Source of the DNA: Aulostomus chinensis
Taxonomy: Eukaryota; Chordata; Actinopteri; Syngnathiformes; Aulostomidae
Reading direction: 5' to 3'
Length of the DNA stretch: 64,000 bases
Assembly: GCA_037954235.1 (NCBI GenBank)
Contig: JBBMOA010000001.1
Location: forward strand, 4,420,501 to 4,484,500
Shown here: piece by piece, positions 27,401 through 39,589 of the stretch
How positions within the stretch are numbered: position 1 is the stretch's first letter
How the letters are laid out: every line of letters starts with the position of its first letter
Notes under the pieces: model-generated
Seen by the model: only the letters and a program-made list of their open reading frames with translations
Database searches by the model: none
What the model was told of the DNA's origin: nothing
Made by a program: the position numbers and the translations under genes

Positions 27401-29772
27401 TCTCAAAATGATGCTAACAGTAATGGAGTGAACGTTTCGAATAACCTCAAAGTGATGCTGACAGTCATGTAGTAAGAGTTGCTAGGAACCTCAAAAAAAT
27501 GCGACAGTAAAGAAGTAAAAGTTGCTACGAACCTCAAAATATTGCGACAGTGATGTCGGAAGAATCGCGAATGAACTCAAGATGATGCTAACAGTAATGT
27601 AGTGAAAGTTGCTAAGAAACTCAGTGATGCTGACAGTCATGTAGTCAGAGATGCTAATGAACTCAATTGAATGCTACAGTGATGTCGTAAGAATTGCTAA
27701 TAAACTCAAAATGATGCTAACATTAATGTAGTAAGAGTTGCTACGAACCTTAAAATAATGCAACAATAATGCAGTAAGAGTTGCTACGAACCTCAAAATA
27801 ATGTGACAGTGATGTCAGAAGATTGCAAATGATCTCAAAATGATGTAACAGTAATGTAGTAAGACTTGCTAAGAACCTCAAAATAATGCGACAGTAATGT
27901 AGTAAAAGTGGCTACGAACCTCAAAATATTGCGACAGTCATGTCGGAAGAATTGCTAATGAACTCAAAATGATGCTAACACTAATGTAGTGATAATTGCT
28001 AATCAACTCAGTGATGCTTACAGTAATGTAGTAAGTGTTTAAAACAACCTCAAAGTGATTCTGACAGTAATGTCGTAAGTGTTTCGAAAAACCTCAAAGT
28101 GATTATGACAGTCATGTAGTAAGGGTTGCTACGAACCTAAAAATAATGCTGAAGTAAAGTAGTAAGAGTTGCTTCGAACCTCTAAGTAATGCGACAGTGA
28201 TGTCAAAAGAATTGTTAATGATCTCAAAATGATGCGACAGTGATGTAGTAAGAATTGCTAAGGAACTCAAAATGATGCTAACAGTAATGGAGTGATAGTT
28301 GCTAATTAACTCAGTGATGCTTACAGTAATGTAGTAAGTGTTTCGAATAACCTCAAAGTGATGCTGACAGTCATGTAGTAAGAGTTTCTACGAACCTCAA
28401 AATAATGCGACAGTGATGTCGGAAGAATTGCTAATGTTCTCAAAATGATGCGACAGTGATTTAGTAAGAATTGCTAATGAACTCAAAATGAAGCTAACAG
28501 TAATGGAGTGAACATTTCGAATAACCTCAAAGTGATCCTGTCAGTCATATAGTAAGAGTTGCTACGAACCTCAAAAAAAATGCGAAAGTGATGTAGTAAA
28601 AGTTGCTACGAATCTCAAAATATTGCGACAGTGATGTCGGAAGAATTGCTCATGAACTCAAAATGATGCTAACAGTAATGTAGTGAAAGTTGCTAATTAA
28701 CTCAGTGATGCTTACAGTAATGTAGTAAGTGTTTCGAACAACCTCAAAGTGATGCTGACAGTCATGCAGTAAGAGTTGCAACGAACCTCAAAATAATGCG
28801 ACAGTGATGTCGGAAGAACTGCTAATGATCTCAAAATGTTGCAACAGTGATGTAGGAATAATTGCTAATGAACTCAAAATGATGCTAACAGTAATGGAGT
28901 GAAAGTTTCGAAGAACCTCAAAGTGATGCTGACAGTCATGTAGTAAGTGTTGCTACTTACCTCAATTTAATGGTACAGTGATGTCTATGAATTGCTAATA
29001 AACTCAAAATGATGCTAACAGTATTGTAGTGATAGTTGCTAATGAACTCAAAGTGATGCTGACAGTAATGTAGTAAGTGTTTTGAACAACCTCAAAGTGA
29101 TTATGACAGTCATGTGGTAAGGGTTGCTACAAACCTTAAAATAATGCAACAGTAAAGTAGTAGGAGTTGCTACGAACATCAAAATAATGCAACAGTGATG
29201 TCAGAAGAATTGCTAATGATCTCAAAATGATGCGACAGTGATTTAGTAAGAATTGCTAATGAACTCAAAATCATGCTAACAGTAATGGAGTGAAAGTCTC
29301 GAATAATCTCAAAGTGATGCTGACAGTCATGGACTAAGAGTTGCTACGAACCTCAAAATAATGCGACAGTAATGTAGTAAAAGTTGCTACGAACCTAAAA
29401 ATATCGCGACAGTGATGTCAGAAGAATTGCTAATGAACTCAAAATGATGCTAACAGTAATGTAGTGATAGTTGCAAATAAACTCAGTGATGCTTACAGTA
29501 ATGTAGTAAGAGTTGCTACGAACCTCAAAATGATGCGACAGTGATTTAGTAAGAATTGCTAATGAACTCAAAATGATGCTAACAGTAATGGAGTGAACGT
29601 TTCGAATAACCTCAAAGTGATGCTGACAGTCATGTAGTAAGTGTCGCTACTTACCTCAATTTAATGGTACAGTGATGTCTATGAATTGCTAATAAACTCA
29701 AAGTGATGCTGACAGTAATGTAGTAAGAGTTGCTACGAAACTTTAAATAATGCAACGGTAATGTAGTAAAAG

Positions 29773-29787
29773 GCAAGGCAATTTATT
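29773..29787 (+). mobile_element. Tiny foreign insertion in a satellite monomer
   Basis: The monomer word GTAGTAAAAGTTGC is split by 21 extra bases. A 15-base core, GCAAGGCAATTTATT, is bracketed by the 6-bp direct repeat TAAAAG (29767-29772 and 29788-29793), as expected of a target-site duplication. The core resembles the GGCAAGGCAAnTTTATTT start of a dispersed fish repeat that I recall only loosely. It may be an extreme internal deletion of a transposed element or a filler from break repair. Confidence 0.45.
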
Positions 29788-30020
29788 TAAAAGTTGCTAC
29801 GAACATCAAAATAATGCGACAGTGATGTCAGAAGAATTGGAAATGATCTCAAACTGATGGGACAGTGATGTCGTAAGAATTGCTAATGAACGCAAAATGA
29901 TGCTAAAGTAATGTAGTGAAAGTTGGTAATAAACTCAGTGATGCTTCCAGTAATGTTGTCAGTGTTTCGAATAACCTCAAAGTGATGCTGACAGTCACGT
30001 AGTAAGAATTGCTACTAACC

Positions 30021-33000
30021 TCAATTTAATGCGACAGTGATGTGGTGAGAGTTGATAGTAATTTCAAAATCACGCTAAAGTGATGTAATGAGAGTTGCTA
30101 CATACCTAAGAAATGATGCTAAAGTGATGTGGTGAGAGTTGCTACTTACCTAATAAATGATGCTACAGTGATGTGGTGAGAGTTGCTACGATCCTCAAAA
30201 TGATGCTAAAGTGATGTAATGAGGGTTGCGACAAACCTAAGAAGTGATGCTACAGTGATGTCGTGAGAGTTGCTACATACCTAAGAAATGATGCTACAGT
30301 GATGTGGTGAGAGTTGCTACAAACCTAAAAATTATGCTACAGTGATGTAATGAGAGTTGCTAGGAATCTCAAAATGATGCTCCAGTAATGTCGTGAGAGT
30401 TGCGACTATCCTCAAAATGATGCGACAATGATGTAGTGAGAGTTGCTACGATCCTCAAAATGATGCTACAGTGATGTTATGACAGTTGCTACTAACCTAA
30501 GAAATTATGCTGACATTGTTGTGGTGACAGTTGATAGTCATTTCAAAATCATGCTAAAGTGATGTCATGAGAGTTGCTTCTAACCAAAAAAATGATGCTA
30601 CATTGATGTGGTGAAATTTGCTACGAACCTCAAACTGATGCTACAGTGATGTCATGGGAGTTGCTACTAACCTAAGAAATGATGCTACAGTGATATAATG
30701 AGAGTTGCTACAAATGTCAAAATGATGCAATAGTGATGTAGTGAGAGTTACTACGATCCTCAAAATGATGCTACAGTGATGTGGTGAGAGTTGATAGTAA
30801 TTTCAAAATCACGCTAAAGTGATGTCGTGAGAGTTGCTACGATCCTCAAAATGATGCTAAAGTGACGTAATGAGAGTTGCGAATAACCTAAGAAGTGATT
30901 CTACAGTGATGTGGTGAGAGTTGATACTAATTTCAAAATAATGCTAAAGTGGTGTAGTGAGAGTTGCTACGAACCGCAAAATGATGCTACAGTGATGTAA
31001 TGAGAGTTGCTACTTATCTAAGAAATGATGTTACAGTGATGTGGTGAGAGTTGCTACGAACCTCAAAATGATGCTACAGTGATGTAATGAGAGTTGCTAC
31101 AAATGTCCAAATGATGCTAGAGTGATGTAATGAGAGTTGCTACAAACCTAAGAAATGATGCTACAGTGATGTAATGAGAGTTGCTACAAATGTCCAAATG
31201 ATGCTAGAGTGATGTAATGAGAGTTGCGACAAACCTAAGAAATGATGCTACAGTGATGTGGTGAGAGTTGATAGTAATTTCAAAATCATGCTAAAGTGAT
31301 GTAATGAGAGTTGCTACTAACCTTAGAAATGATGGTACAGTGATGTGGTGAGAGTTGCTACGAACCTCAAAATGATGCTACAGTTATGTAATGAGAGTTG
31401 CCTCTTACCTAAGAAATGATGCTACAGTGATGTCGCGAGAGTTGCGACTGTCCTCAAAATGATACGACAGTAATGTAGTGAGAGTTGCTACGATTCTCAA
31501 AATGATGCAACAGTGATGTGATGAGAGCTGCTACGATCCTCAAAATGAGGTGGCAGTGATGTAGTGACAATTGATACTAATCTCAAAATGATGCAAAAGT
31601 GATGTAATGAGAGTAGCTACAAACCTAAGAAGTGATGCTACAGTGATGTGGTGAGAGTTGATAGTAATTTCAAAATGATGCTAAAGCGGTGTAATGAGAG
31701 TTGCTACTAACCGAAGAAATGATGCTACAGTGATGTGGTGAGAGTTGCTACGAACCTCAAAATGATGCAACAGTGATGTAATGAGAGTTGCTACGAATCT
31801 CAAAATGATGCTACAGTGATGTGGTGAGAGTTGCTACGATCCTCAAAATGATGCTACAGTGATGTTATGACAGTTGCTACTAACCTAAGAAATTATACTG
31901 ACAGTGTTGTGGTGAGAGTTGATAGTAATTTCAAAATCATGCTAAAGTGATGTCATGAGAGTTGCTACGATCCTCAAAATGATGCAACAGTGATGTAATG
32001 AGAGTTGCTACGAATATCAAAATGATGCTACAGTAATGTAGTGAGAGCTGCTACAAACCTCAAAATGATGCTACAGTGATGTCATGGGAGTTGCTACTAA
32101 CCTAAGAAATGATGCTACAGTGATGCAGTGAGAGTTGATAGTAATTTCAAAATAAAGCTAAAGCGGTGTAATGAGAGTTGATACTTCCCTAAGAAATGAT
32201 GCTACAGTGATGTAGTGAGAGTTGCTACGAACCGCAAAATGATGCTACAGTGATGTAATGAGGGTTGCTATTTACCTAAGAAATGATGCTACAGTGATGT
32301 GGTGAGAGTTGCTACTAACCTAAGAAATGATGCGACAGTGATGTAGTGAGAGTTGCGACTAATCTCAAAATGATGGTTACAGTGATGTAGTGAGAGTTGC
32401 TACGATGCACAAAATGATGCTTACAGTAACGTCGTGAGAGTTGCTACGAACCTCAAAATGATGCTGAAAGTGATGTAGTGAGAGTTGCTACTGACCTAAG
32501 AAACGATGCTACAGTGATGTCATAAGAATTGCTACTAACCAAAGAAATGATGCTACAGTGATGTGGTGAGAGTTGCTACGATCCTTAAAATGATGTTAAG
32601 TGATGTAATGAGAGTTGCGACAAACCAAAGAAGTGATGCTACAGTGATGTGGTGAGAGTTGAGACTAATTTCAAAATAATGCTAAAGTGGTGTAGTGAGA
32701 GTTGCTACGAACAGCAAAATGATGCAACAGTGATGTAATGAGAGTTGCTGCTTACCTAAGAAATGATGCTACAGTGATGTGGTGAGAGTTGCTACGAACC
32801 TCAAAATGATGCTACAGTGATGTAATGACTGTTGCTAGGAATCTCAAAATGATGCTCCAGTAATGTTGTGAGAGTTGCGATTATCCTCAAAATGATGCGA
32901 CAGTGATGTAATGAGAGTTGCTACAAATGTCCAAATGATGCTAGAGTGATGTAATGAGAGTTGCTACAAACCTAAGAAATGATGCGACAGTGATGTGGTG

Positions 33001-36000
33001 AGAGTTGCTACGAACCTCAAAATGATGCTACAGTGATGTAATGAGAGTTGCTACGAATCTCAAAATGATGCAACAGTAATGTCGTGAGAGTTGCGACTAT
33101 CCTCAAAATGATGCGACAGTGATGTAGTGAGAGTTGCTACGATCCTCAAAATGATGCTTAAGTGATGTAATGAGAGTTGCTACAAACCTAAGAAGTGATG
33201 CTACAGTGATGTGGTGAGAGTTGATAGTAATTTACAAATAATGCTAGGGTGGTGTAGTGAGAGTTGCTACGAACCGCAAAATGATGCTACAGTGATGTAA
33301 TGAGAGTTGCTACTTACCTAAGAAATGATGCTACAGTGATGTGGTGAGAGTTGCTACGAACCTCAAAATGATGCTACAGTGATGTAATGAGAGTTGCTAC
33401 TTACCTAAGAAATGATGCTACAGTAATTTCACGAGAGTTGCGACTATCCTCAAAATGATGCTACAGTGATGTGGTGAGAGTTGCTACGATCCTAAAAATG
33501 ATGCTACAGTGATGTTATGACAGTTGCTACTAACCTAAGAAATTATACTGACAGTGTTGTGGTGAGAGTTGATAGTAATTTCAAAATCATGCTAAAGTGA
33601 TGTCATGAGAGTTGCTTCTAACCGAAGAAATGATGCTACAGTGATGTAGGCAGAGTTGGTACGATGCTCAAACTGATGCTTCCAGTAATGTAGTGAGAGT
33701 TGCTACAAACCTCAAAATGATGCTACAGTGATGTCATGGGAGTTGCTCCTAACCTCAGAAATGATGCTAGAGTGATGTAACGAGATTTGCTACAAACCTA
33801 AGAAATGATGCTACAGTAATGTCGTGAGAGTTGCGACTATCCTCAAAATGATGCGACAATGATGTATTGAGAGTTGCTACGATCCTCAAAATGATGCTGC
33901 AGTGATGTGGTGAGATTTGCTACGATCCTCAAAATGATGCTACAGTGATGTGGTGAGAGTTGCTACGAACCTAAGAAATGATGCGACAGTGATGTAGTGA
34001 GAGTTGCTACTAACCTAAGAAATGATGCAACAGTGATGTAATGAGAGTTGCTACGAATCTCAAAATGATGCTACAGTGATGTAATGAGAGTTGCTACGAA
34101 TGTCCAAATGATGCTTAAGTGATGTAATGAGAGTGGCTACAAACCTAAGAAATGATGCTACAGTGATGTAATGAGAGTTGCTACAAATGACCAAATGATG
34201 CTAGAGTGATGTAATGAGAGTTGCTACAAACCGAAGAAATGATGCTACAGTGATGTGGTGAGAGTTGCTACGAACCTCAAAATGATGCAACAGTGATGTA
34301 ATGAGAGTTGCTACAAACCTAAGAAATGATGCTACAGTGATGTAATGAGAGTTGCTACAAATGACCAAATGATGCTAGAGTGATGTAATGAGAGTTGCTA
34401 CAAACCTATGAAATTATGCTACAGACATGTGCTGAGAGTTGATAGTAATTTCAAAATCATGCTAAAGTGATGTCATGAGAGTTGCTACTTACCTGAGAAA
34501 TGATGCGACAGTGATGTGGTGAGAGTTGCTACGAACCTCAAAATGATGCTACAGTGATGTAATGAGAGTTGCGACTTACCTAAGAAATGATGTTACAGTG
34601 ATGTGGTGAGAGTTGCTACGAACCTCAAAATGATGCTACAGTGATGTAATGAGAGTTCCTACAAATCTCAAAATGATGCTGCAGTAATGTCGCGAGAGTT
34701 GCGACTATCCTCAAAATGATGCGACAGTGAAGTAGTGAGAGTTGCTAGGATACTCAAAATGATGCGACAGTGATGTGGTGAGAGTTGCTACGATCCTCAA
34801 AATGAGGTGGCAATGATGTAGTGAGAGTTGATACTAATCTCAAAATGATGCTGACAGTGATGTAGTGAGAGTTGATACTAATCTCAAAATGATGCTACAG
34901 TGATGCAGTGAGAGTTGATAGTAATTTCAAAATAAAGCTATAGCGGTGTAATGAGAGTTGATTCTTCCCTAAGAAATGATGCGACAGTGATGTCATGAGA
35001 GTTGCTTCTAACCGAAGAAATGATGCTACAGTGATGTCATGGGAGTTGCGACTAACCTAAGAAATGATGCTACAGTGATGCAGTGAGAGTTGATAGTAAT
35101 TTCAAAATAAAGCTATAGCGGTGTAATGAGAGTTGATTCTTCCCTAAGAAATGATGCGACAGTTATGTAGTGAGAGTTGCTACGAACCGCAAAATGATGC
35201 TACAGTGATGTAATGAGGGTTGCTATTTACCTAAGAAATGATGCTACAGTGATGTGGTGAGAGTTGCTACTAACCTAAGAAATGATGCTACAGTGATGTA
35301 GTGAGAGTTTCGACTAATCTCAAAATGATGGTACAGTGATGTAGTGAGAGTTGCTACGATGCTCAAAATGATGGTACAGTGATGTAGTGAGAGTTGCTAC
35401 GATGCTCAAAATTATGCTTACAGTAATGTTGTGAGAGTTGCTTAAAACCTCAAAATAATGCTACAGTAATGTCGTGAGAGTTGCCTCTATCCTCAAAATG
35501 ATGCGACAGTGATGTAGTGAGAGTTGCTACGATCCTCAAAATGATGTTAAGTGATGTAATGAGAGTTGCGACAAACCTAAGAAGTGATGCTACAGTGATG
35601 TGGTGAGAGTTGATACTAATTTCAAAATAATGCTAAAGTGGTGTAGTGAGAGTTGCTACGAACCGCAAAATGATGCTACAGTGATGTAATGAGAGTTGCC
35701 ACAAATGTCCAAATGATGCTTAAGTGATGTAATGAGAGTGGCTACAAACCTAAGAAATGATGCTACAGTGATGTAATGAGAGTTGCTACAAATGACCAAA
35801 TGATGCTTGAGTGATGTAATGAGAGTTGCTACAAACCTATGAAATTATGCTACAGACATGTGCTGAGAGTTGATAGTAATTTCAAAATCATGCTAAAGTG
35901 ATGTAATGAGAGTTGCTACTTACCTGAGAAATGATGCGACAGTGATGTGGTGAGAGTTGCTACGGACCTCAAAATGATGCTACAGTGATGTAATGAGAGT

Positions 36001-38184
36001 TGCTACTTACCTAAGAAATGATGCTACAGTGATGTGGTGAGAGTTGCTACGAACCTCAAAATAATGCTACAGTGATGTAATGAGAGTTCCTACGAATCTC
36101 AAAATGATGCTGCAGTAATGTCGCGAGAGTTGCGACTATCCTCAAAATGATGCGACAGTGAAGTAGTGAGAGTTGCTACGATCCTCAAAATGATGCGACA
36201 GTGATGTGGTGAGAGTTGCTACGATCCTCAAAATGAGTTGGCAATGATGTAGTGAGAGTTGAAACTAATCTCAAAATGATGCTGACAGTGATGTAGTGAG
36301 AGTTCATACTAATCTCAAAATGATGCTAAAGTGATGTAATGAGAGTTGCTACAAATCTAAGAAGTGATGCTACAGTGATGCAGTGAGAGTTGATAGTAAT
36401 TTCAAAATAATGCTAAAGCGGTGTAATGAGAGTTGCTACTTCCCAAAGAAATGATGCTACAGTGATGTAGTGAGGTTTGCTACGAACCGCAAAATGATGC
36501 TACAGTGATGTAATGAGGGTTGCTATTTACCTAAGAAATGATGCTACAGTGATGTGGTGAGAGTTGCTACGAACCTCAAAATAATGCTACAGTGATGTAA
36601 TGAGAGTTGCTACTAATCTCAAAATGATGCTAGAGTGATGTAATGAGATTTGCTAAAAACCTAAGAAATGATGCTACCGTGATGTGGTGAGAGTTGATAG
36701 TAATTTCAAAATCATGCTAAAGTGATGTAATGAGAGTTGCTATTTACCTAAGAAATGATGCTACAGTGATGTAGGCAGAGTTGCTACGATGCTCAAACTG
36801 ATGCTTCCAGTAATGTTGTAAGAGTTGCTACAAACCTCAAAATGATGCTACAGTGATGTCATGGGAGTTGCTACTGACCGAAGAAATGATGCTACAGTGA
36901 TGAATTGAGAGTTGCTACAAATGTCAAAATGGTGCGACTGATGTCGTGAGAGTTGCTACGATCCTCAAAATGATGCTACATTCATGTGGTGAGAGTTGAT
37001 AGTAATTTCAAAATCATGCTAAAGTGATGTAATGAAAGTTGCTACATACCTAAGAAATGATGCTACAGTGATGTGGTGAGAGTTGCTACGAACCTCAAAA
37101 TGATGCTACAGTGATGTAATGAGAGTTGCTACGAATCTCAAAATGATGCTACAGTAATGTCGTGAGAGTTGCTACTAAACGAAGAAATGATGCTACAGTG
37201 ATGTGGTGAGAGTTGCTACGAACCTCAAAATTATGCAACAGTGATGTAATGAGAGTTGCTACTAACCGAAGAAATGATGCTGCAGTGATGTAGTGAGAGT
37301 TGCTACGAATCTCAAAATGATGCTACAGTAATGACGTGAGAGTTGCTCCTATCCTCAAAATGATGCGACAGTGATGTGATAATTACGATGAAGCTCATAA
37401 TGAAATTACAGTGATGTATTGAGAGTTGCTACTAACCTCAAAATGATGCGACAGTGATGTAATGAGAGCTGCTCCGATCCTCAAAATGAGGTGGCAGTGA
37501 TGTAGTGAGAGTTGATACTAATCTCAAAATCAAGCTAAAGTGATGTAATGAGAGTTGCTTCTTACCTAAGAAATGATGCTACAGTGATGTGGTGAGAGTT
37601 GCGACTATCCTCAAAATGATGCTACAGTGATGGAATGAGAGTTGCTACGAATCTCAAAATGATGCTACAGTAATGTCGTGAGAGTTGCGACTATCCTCAA
37701 AATGATGCGACAATGATGTATTGAGAGTTGCTACGATCCTCAAAATGATGCTACAGTGATGTAATGAGGGTTGCTACGGTCCTCAAAATGATGCTACAGT
37801 GATGTTATGACAGTTGCTACTAACCTAAGAAATTATGCTGACAGTGTTGTGGTGAGAGTTGATAGTAATTTCAAAATCATGCTAAAGTGATGTCATGAGA
37901 GTTTCTTCTAACCGAAGAAATGATGCTACAGTGATGTAGGCAGAGTTGGTACGATGCTCAAACTGAAGCTTCCAGTAATGTTGTGAGAGTTGCTACTAAC
38001 CTCAAAATGATGCTACAGTGATGTAATGAGAGTTGCTACGAATCTCAAAATGATGCTACAGTGATGTGGTGAGAGTTGCTACTAACCTCAAAATGATGCT
38101 CCAGTGATGTAGTGAGAGTTGCTACGAACCTCAAAATGATGCTACAGTGATGTAGTGAGAGTTGCTACGAACCTCAAAATGATG
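30021..38184 (+). repeat. Satellite domain C
   Basis: Monomers carry GTAATGAGAGTTGCTAC, CCTAAGAAATGATGCTACAG and the diagnostic GTTGATAGTAATTTCAAAAT. Rare marker AATTATACTGACAGTGTTG recurs at 31891 and 33541 (step 1650), with a GAAATTATGCTGACAG relative near 37831. A strongly diverged, shortened monomer lies at 37376-37412. The domain stops abruptly at the hAT fragment. Confidence 0.9.
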
Positions 38185-38189
38185 CAGGG

Positions 38190-38802
38190 TGACTTTGTGG
38201 AAAGTCTTGCACTCCCAACACAATCATTGTCACTAATGTAGTGACAGGTCAGAGCAAAGGGAGCCTCCATGTCCACAGATGTCCACATGGCAGCTGGACT
38301 TCCTTTTTCACTCCTTCCCGTTCCTCATGGTACTTTTTAGCCACCGTTTGTTTGATGGTCTGAAAATGACACCCAGAGTAAATCAATACATTGAAATTCA
38401 AGATGAAATAAACTGGAGATATCAACTACTGCTTTAGATCATTTCCACACAAACCTTTCTGGTTGGCAAACATATGAGGCTCAAGGACCTGAACCAGTTC
38501 CCTGAACCCTTCCCTCTCAACAGTGCTGAGGGGCTGGCAGTCCTTCAGGATGAAATTCAGCAGAGCCTCATCCAGCATCTGCTTCCTGGAAGCTGGATGG
38601 TTAAAGATGAAGGAGAGAAGAAATGAATAGGAATTAATGATCAATGAAGCAACTGTGAGTCAGTTGGAGAGTGGCTGTATACCTGAGTTCATCCTGGTGG
38701 ATCTGGGACTTCATTCTCATGCCTGGCCCCATCATGCCTCAGCACTGAAGAGGTGCTTTTGTTGAGATGAGATGCTTCTGTCCAACAAATGCCACATTCA
38801 AC
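38190..38802 (-). pseudogene. BED-finger / hAT transposase-derived gene, 3' truncated
   Basis: Three coding pieces read on the minus strand. (1) 38802-38683, after TTTTCTGCAG and before CAG|GTATAC, encodes a BED zinc finger: VECGICW, then KSTSSVLRH and ARHEN (Cys-Cys and His-His pairs). (2) 38592-38455 begins SRKQMLDEALL and contains LNFILKDCQPLSTVEREGF, the segment after the BED finger in ZBED1-like hAT proteins. (3) 38359 downward, after CATTTTCAG, contains KQTVAKKYHEEREGVKKEV then MWTSVDMEAPFALTCHYI, the start of the RNase-H-like catalytic domain. Breaks: the BED frame hits TGA before its donor, one base out of frame with ATGAACTCAG that joins piece 2; piece 3 has another shift before MWTS; the rest of the transposase is missing because satellite starts at 38184. 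It is a hAT transposon or domesticated ZBED-like gene cut by the array; no activity is expected. Confidence 0.75.
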
Positions 38803-39238
38803 CTGCAGAAAAGAACATGAGTACTCAGCTAAAAGTTCCTTTCTTCATGGTGACTGGTGTTTCTTAGTCTTAGACCACCAGGTTTCCAATGAGGTGTATC
38901 GGATACGTTGTTGTGTGCCGCTGAAATCCGTCCAATTCCGGCGTTGTTTCCTCATGAAATATGTTTGCCTTAAAGCTCATTAAAGTGTTGAACCACAATA
39001 TCGTTCACCATAACTTAGTCAACTTCAAGATAACCTACTTCTACATTCCAGTCCCGGCTGCTCCTGTTCTGCTGCAGTCCAGAAAACAACAACCCGATAC
39101 AATTGGCGCTCCTTCCCACAGCTCCGGCCCGGATCCGCATGGTTCCGCTGACTGACTGTGAGACGCGCTCCCTCCAGGGTGGCACAGCCCGATGGGGGTC
39201 CTTATCTGGCACGGGGGCGTAAAACAGGTGCGACTTAA
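38803..39238. other. Unique sequence between hAT fragment and Harbinger relic
   Basis: No recognised coding sequence. It could include the 5' intron or leader of the minus-strand BED/hAT gene, because a good acceptor (TTTTCTGCAG) abuts 38802. GC content rises toward 39040-39238. The minus-strand frame 39015-39281 has no recognisable domain. Confidence 0.4.
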
Positions 39239-39391
39239 AAGCCTGGTTTATTCTGCGTCGAGGGAACGCGTTGCTCTGCAATACACCGCCGAACCGCTAG
39301 GGGGTGTGGCTTTGTCTTTGTATTGTTTACGGGGCTCCTGTCGGATTCCTCGGTTTTCTTCCGGTCACAGACAAAAATTGTTGGCCATTTG

Positions 39392-39478
39392 TCAGTCTTT
39401 GTAGTGCCGCGAAGAGGCGTTGTAGAGGTGGTCGTACTTGAGCACCTCCTCGATAATCCTTTCTTCAGCTTGGTCTAT
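39392..39478 (-). pseudogene. Broken MADF (Harbinger accessory) protein start
   Basis: Minus-strand frame reading DQAEE, then RIIEEVLKYDHLYNASSRHY, then KD and a TGA at 39392-39394. This is the beginning of a MADF/Myb-like DNA-binding domain (Glu-rich helix, KY.HLYN, SS..YKD). The position expected for the start codon is ATA (39476-39478) rather than ATG, and the TGA interrupts the domain after 28 residues; the frame then continues only QMANN before another stop. Both defects are substitutions, so this is genuine decay. Confidence 0.7.
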
Positions 39479-39510
39479 TTTTTGTTGGAGCCTTCACCAC
39501 AGAAACTTTG

Positions 39511-39589
39511 AAAATGGCGGGGTTGTGCTGCGACTGAACCGGAAATAACGTTCTGAGCGGACCAATCACAGTCCTCGACGTTGACGTCA
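39511..39589. promoter_or_regulatory. Cluster of promoter-type motifs inside the Harbinger relic
   Basis: Within 80 bp lie AAAATGGCGG (YY1-like, 39511-39520), ACCGGAA (ETS-like, 39538-39544), CCAAT (39562-39566) and a perfect TGACGTCA CRE (39582-39589); another ETS word, CTTCCGGT, is at 39358-39365. This combination is typical of CpG-island promoters. It lies upstream of the minus-strand MADF remnant, so it was probably the element's own promoter. Whether it now drives anything is unknown. Confidence 0.4.

Larger units (their letters stand above)
19869..30020 (+). repeat. Satellite domain B with 130/390/777-bp higher-order repeats
   Basis: Three monomer types alternate: (i) AATGATGCTAACAGTAATGG with GTTTCGAATAACC, (ii) AAAGTGATGCTGACAGTCAT with GTTGCTACGAACC, (iii) AATAATGCGACAGTGATGTC with GGAAGAATTGCTAATG. 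Together they make a trimer of about 130 bp. The rare word GCTAATCCAGTCAGTG recurs at 22711, 23101, 23839 and 24229 (steps 390, 738, 390), and GCTAATAAAGTCAGTGATG recurs with a 777-bp step (19911/20688). A 3-bp-shorter variant (CTCAGTGATGCTTACAG) is a fixed member of the order. The right-hand array is the reverse complement of this domain. Confidence 0.92.
7094..38184 (+). repeat. Giant 43-bp satellite array, left block
   Basis: This is a continuous head-to-tail array of a 43-bp unit (43-44 bp in most copies), all in one orientation over about 31 kb, roughly 720 monomers by length. A typical monomer is 10261-10303; constant words are ATGATGC, CAGTGATGTAGTGAGAG and TTGCTACGAACCTCAAAA. Most monomers contain one CpG (TACGAA). 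Because 43 is not a multiple of three, and TAG, TGA and TAA words occur in each unit, no reading frame survives; the longest is 83 codons. Edges are sharp: unique sequence ends at about 7093 and resumes at about 38185. Domains A, B and C differ in fixed variants (separate entries). The role is unknown; long homogenised arrays of this kind are typical of centromeric, pericentromeric or other heterochromatin, but no location can be inferred here. Confidence 0.97.

Noticed and set aside
7094..38184. CRISPR array
   Set aside because: The regular ~43-bp spacing comes from contiguous diverged monomers with no unique spacers, and the context is a eukaryotic genome.
39015..39281. 88-codon minus-strand frame overlapping the Harbinger left end
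   Set aside because: It runs across the transposon boundary and has no recognisable domain; the GC-rich sequence makes a stop-free stretch likely by chance.
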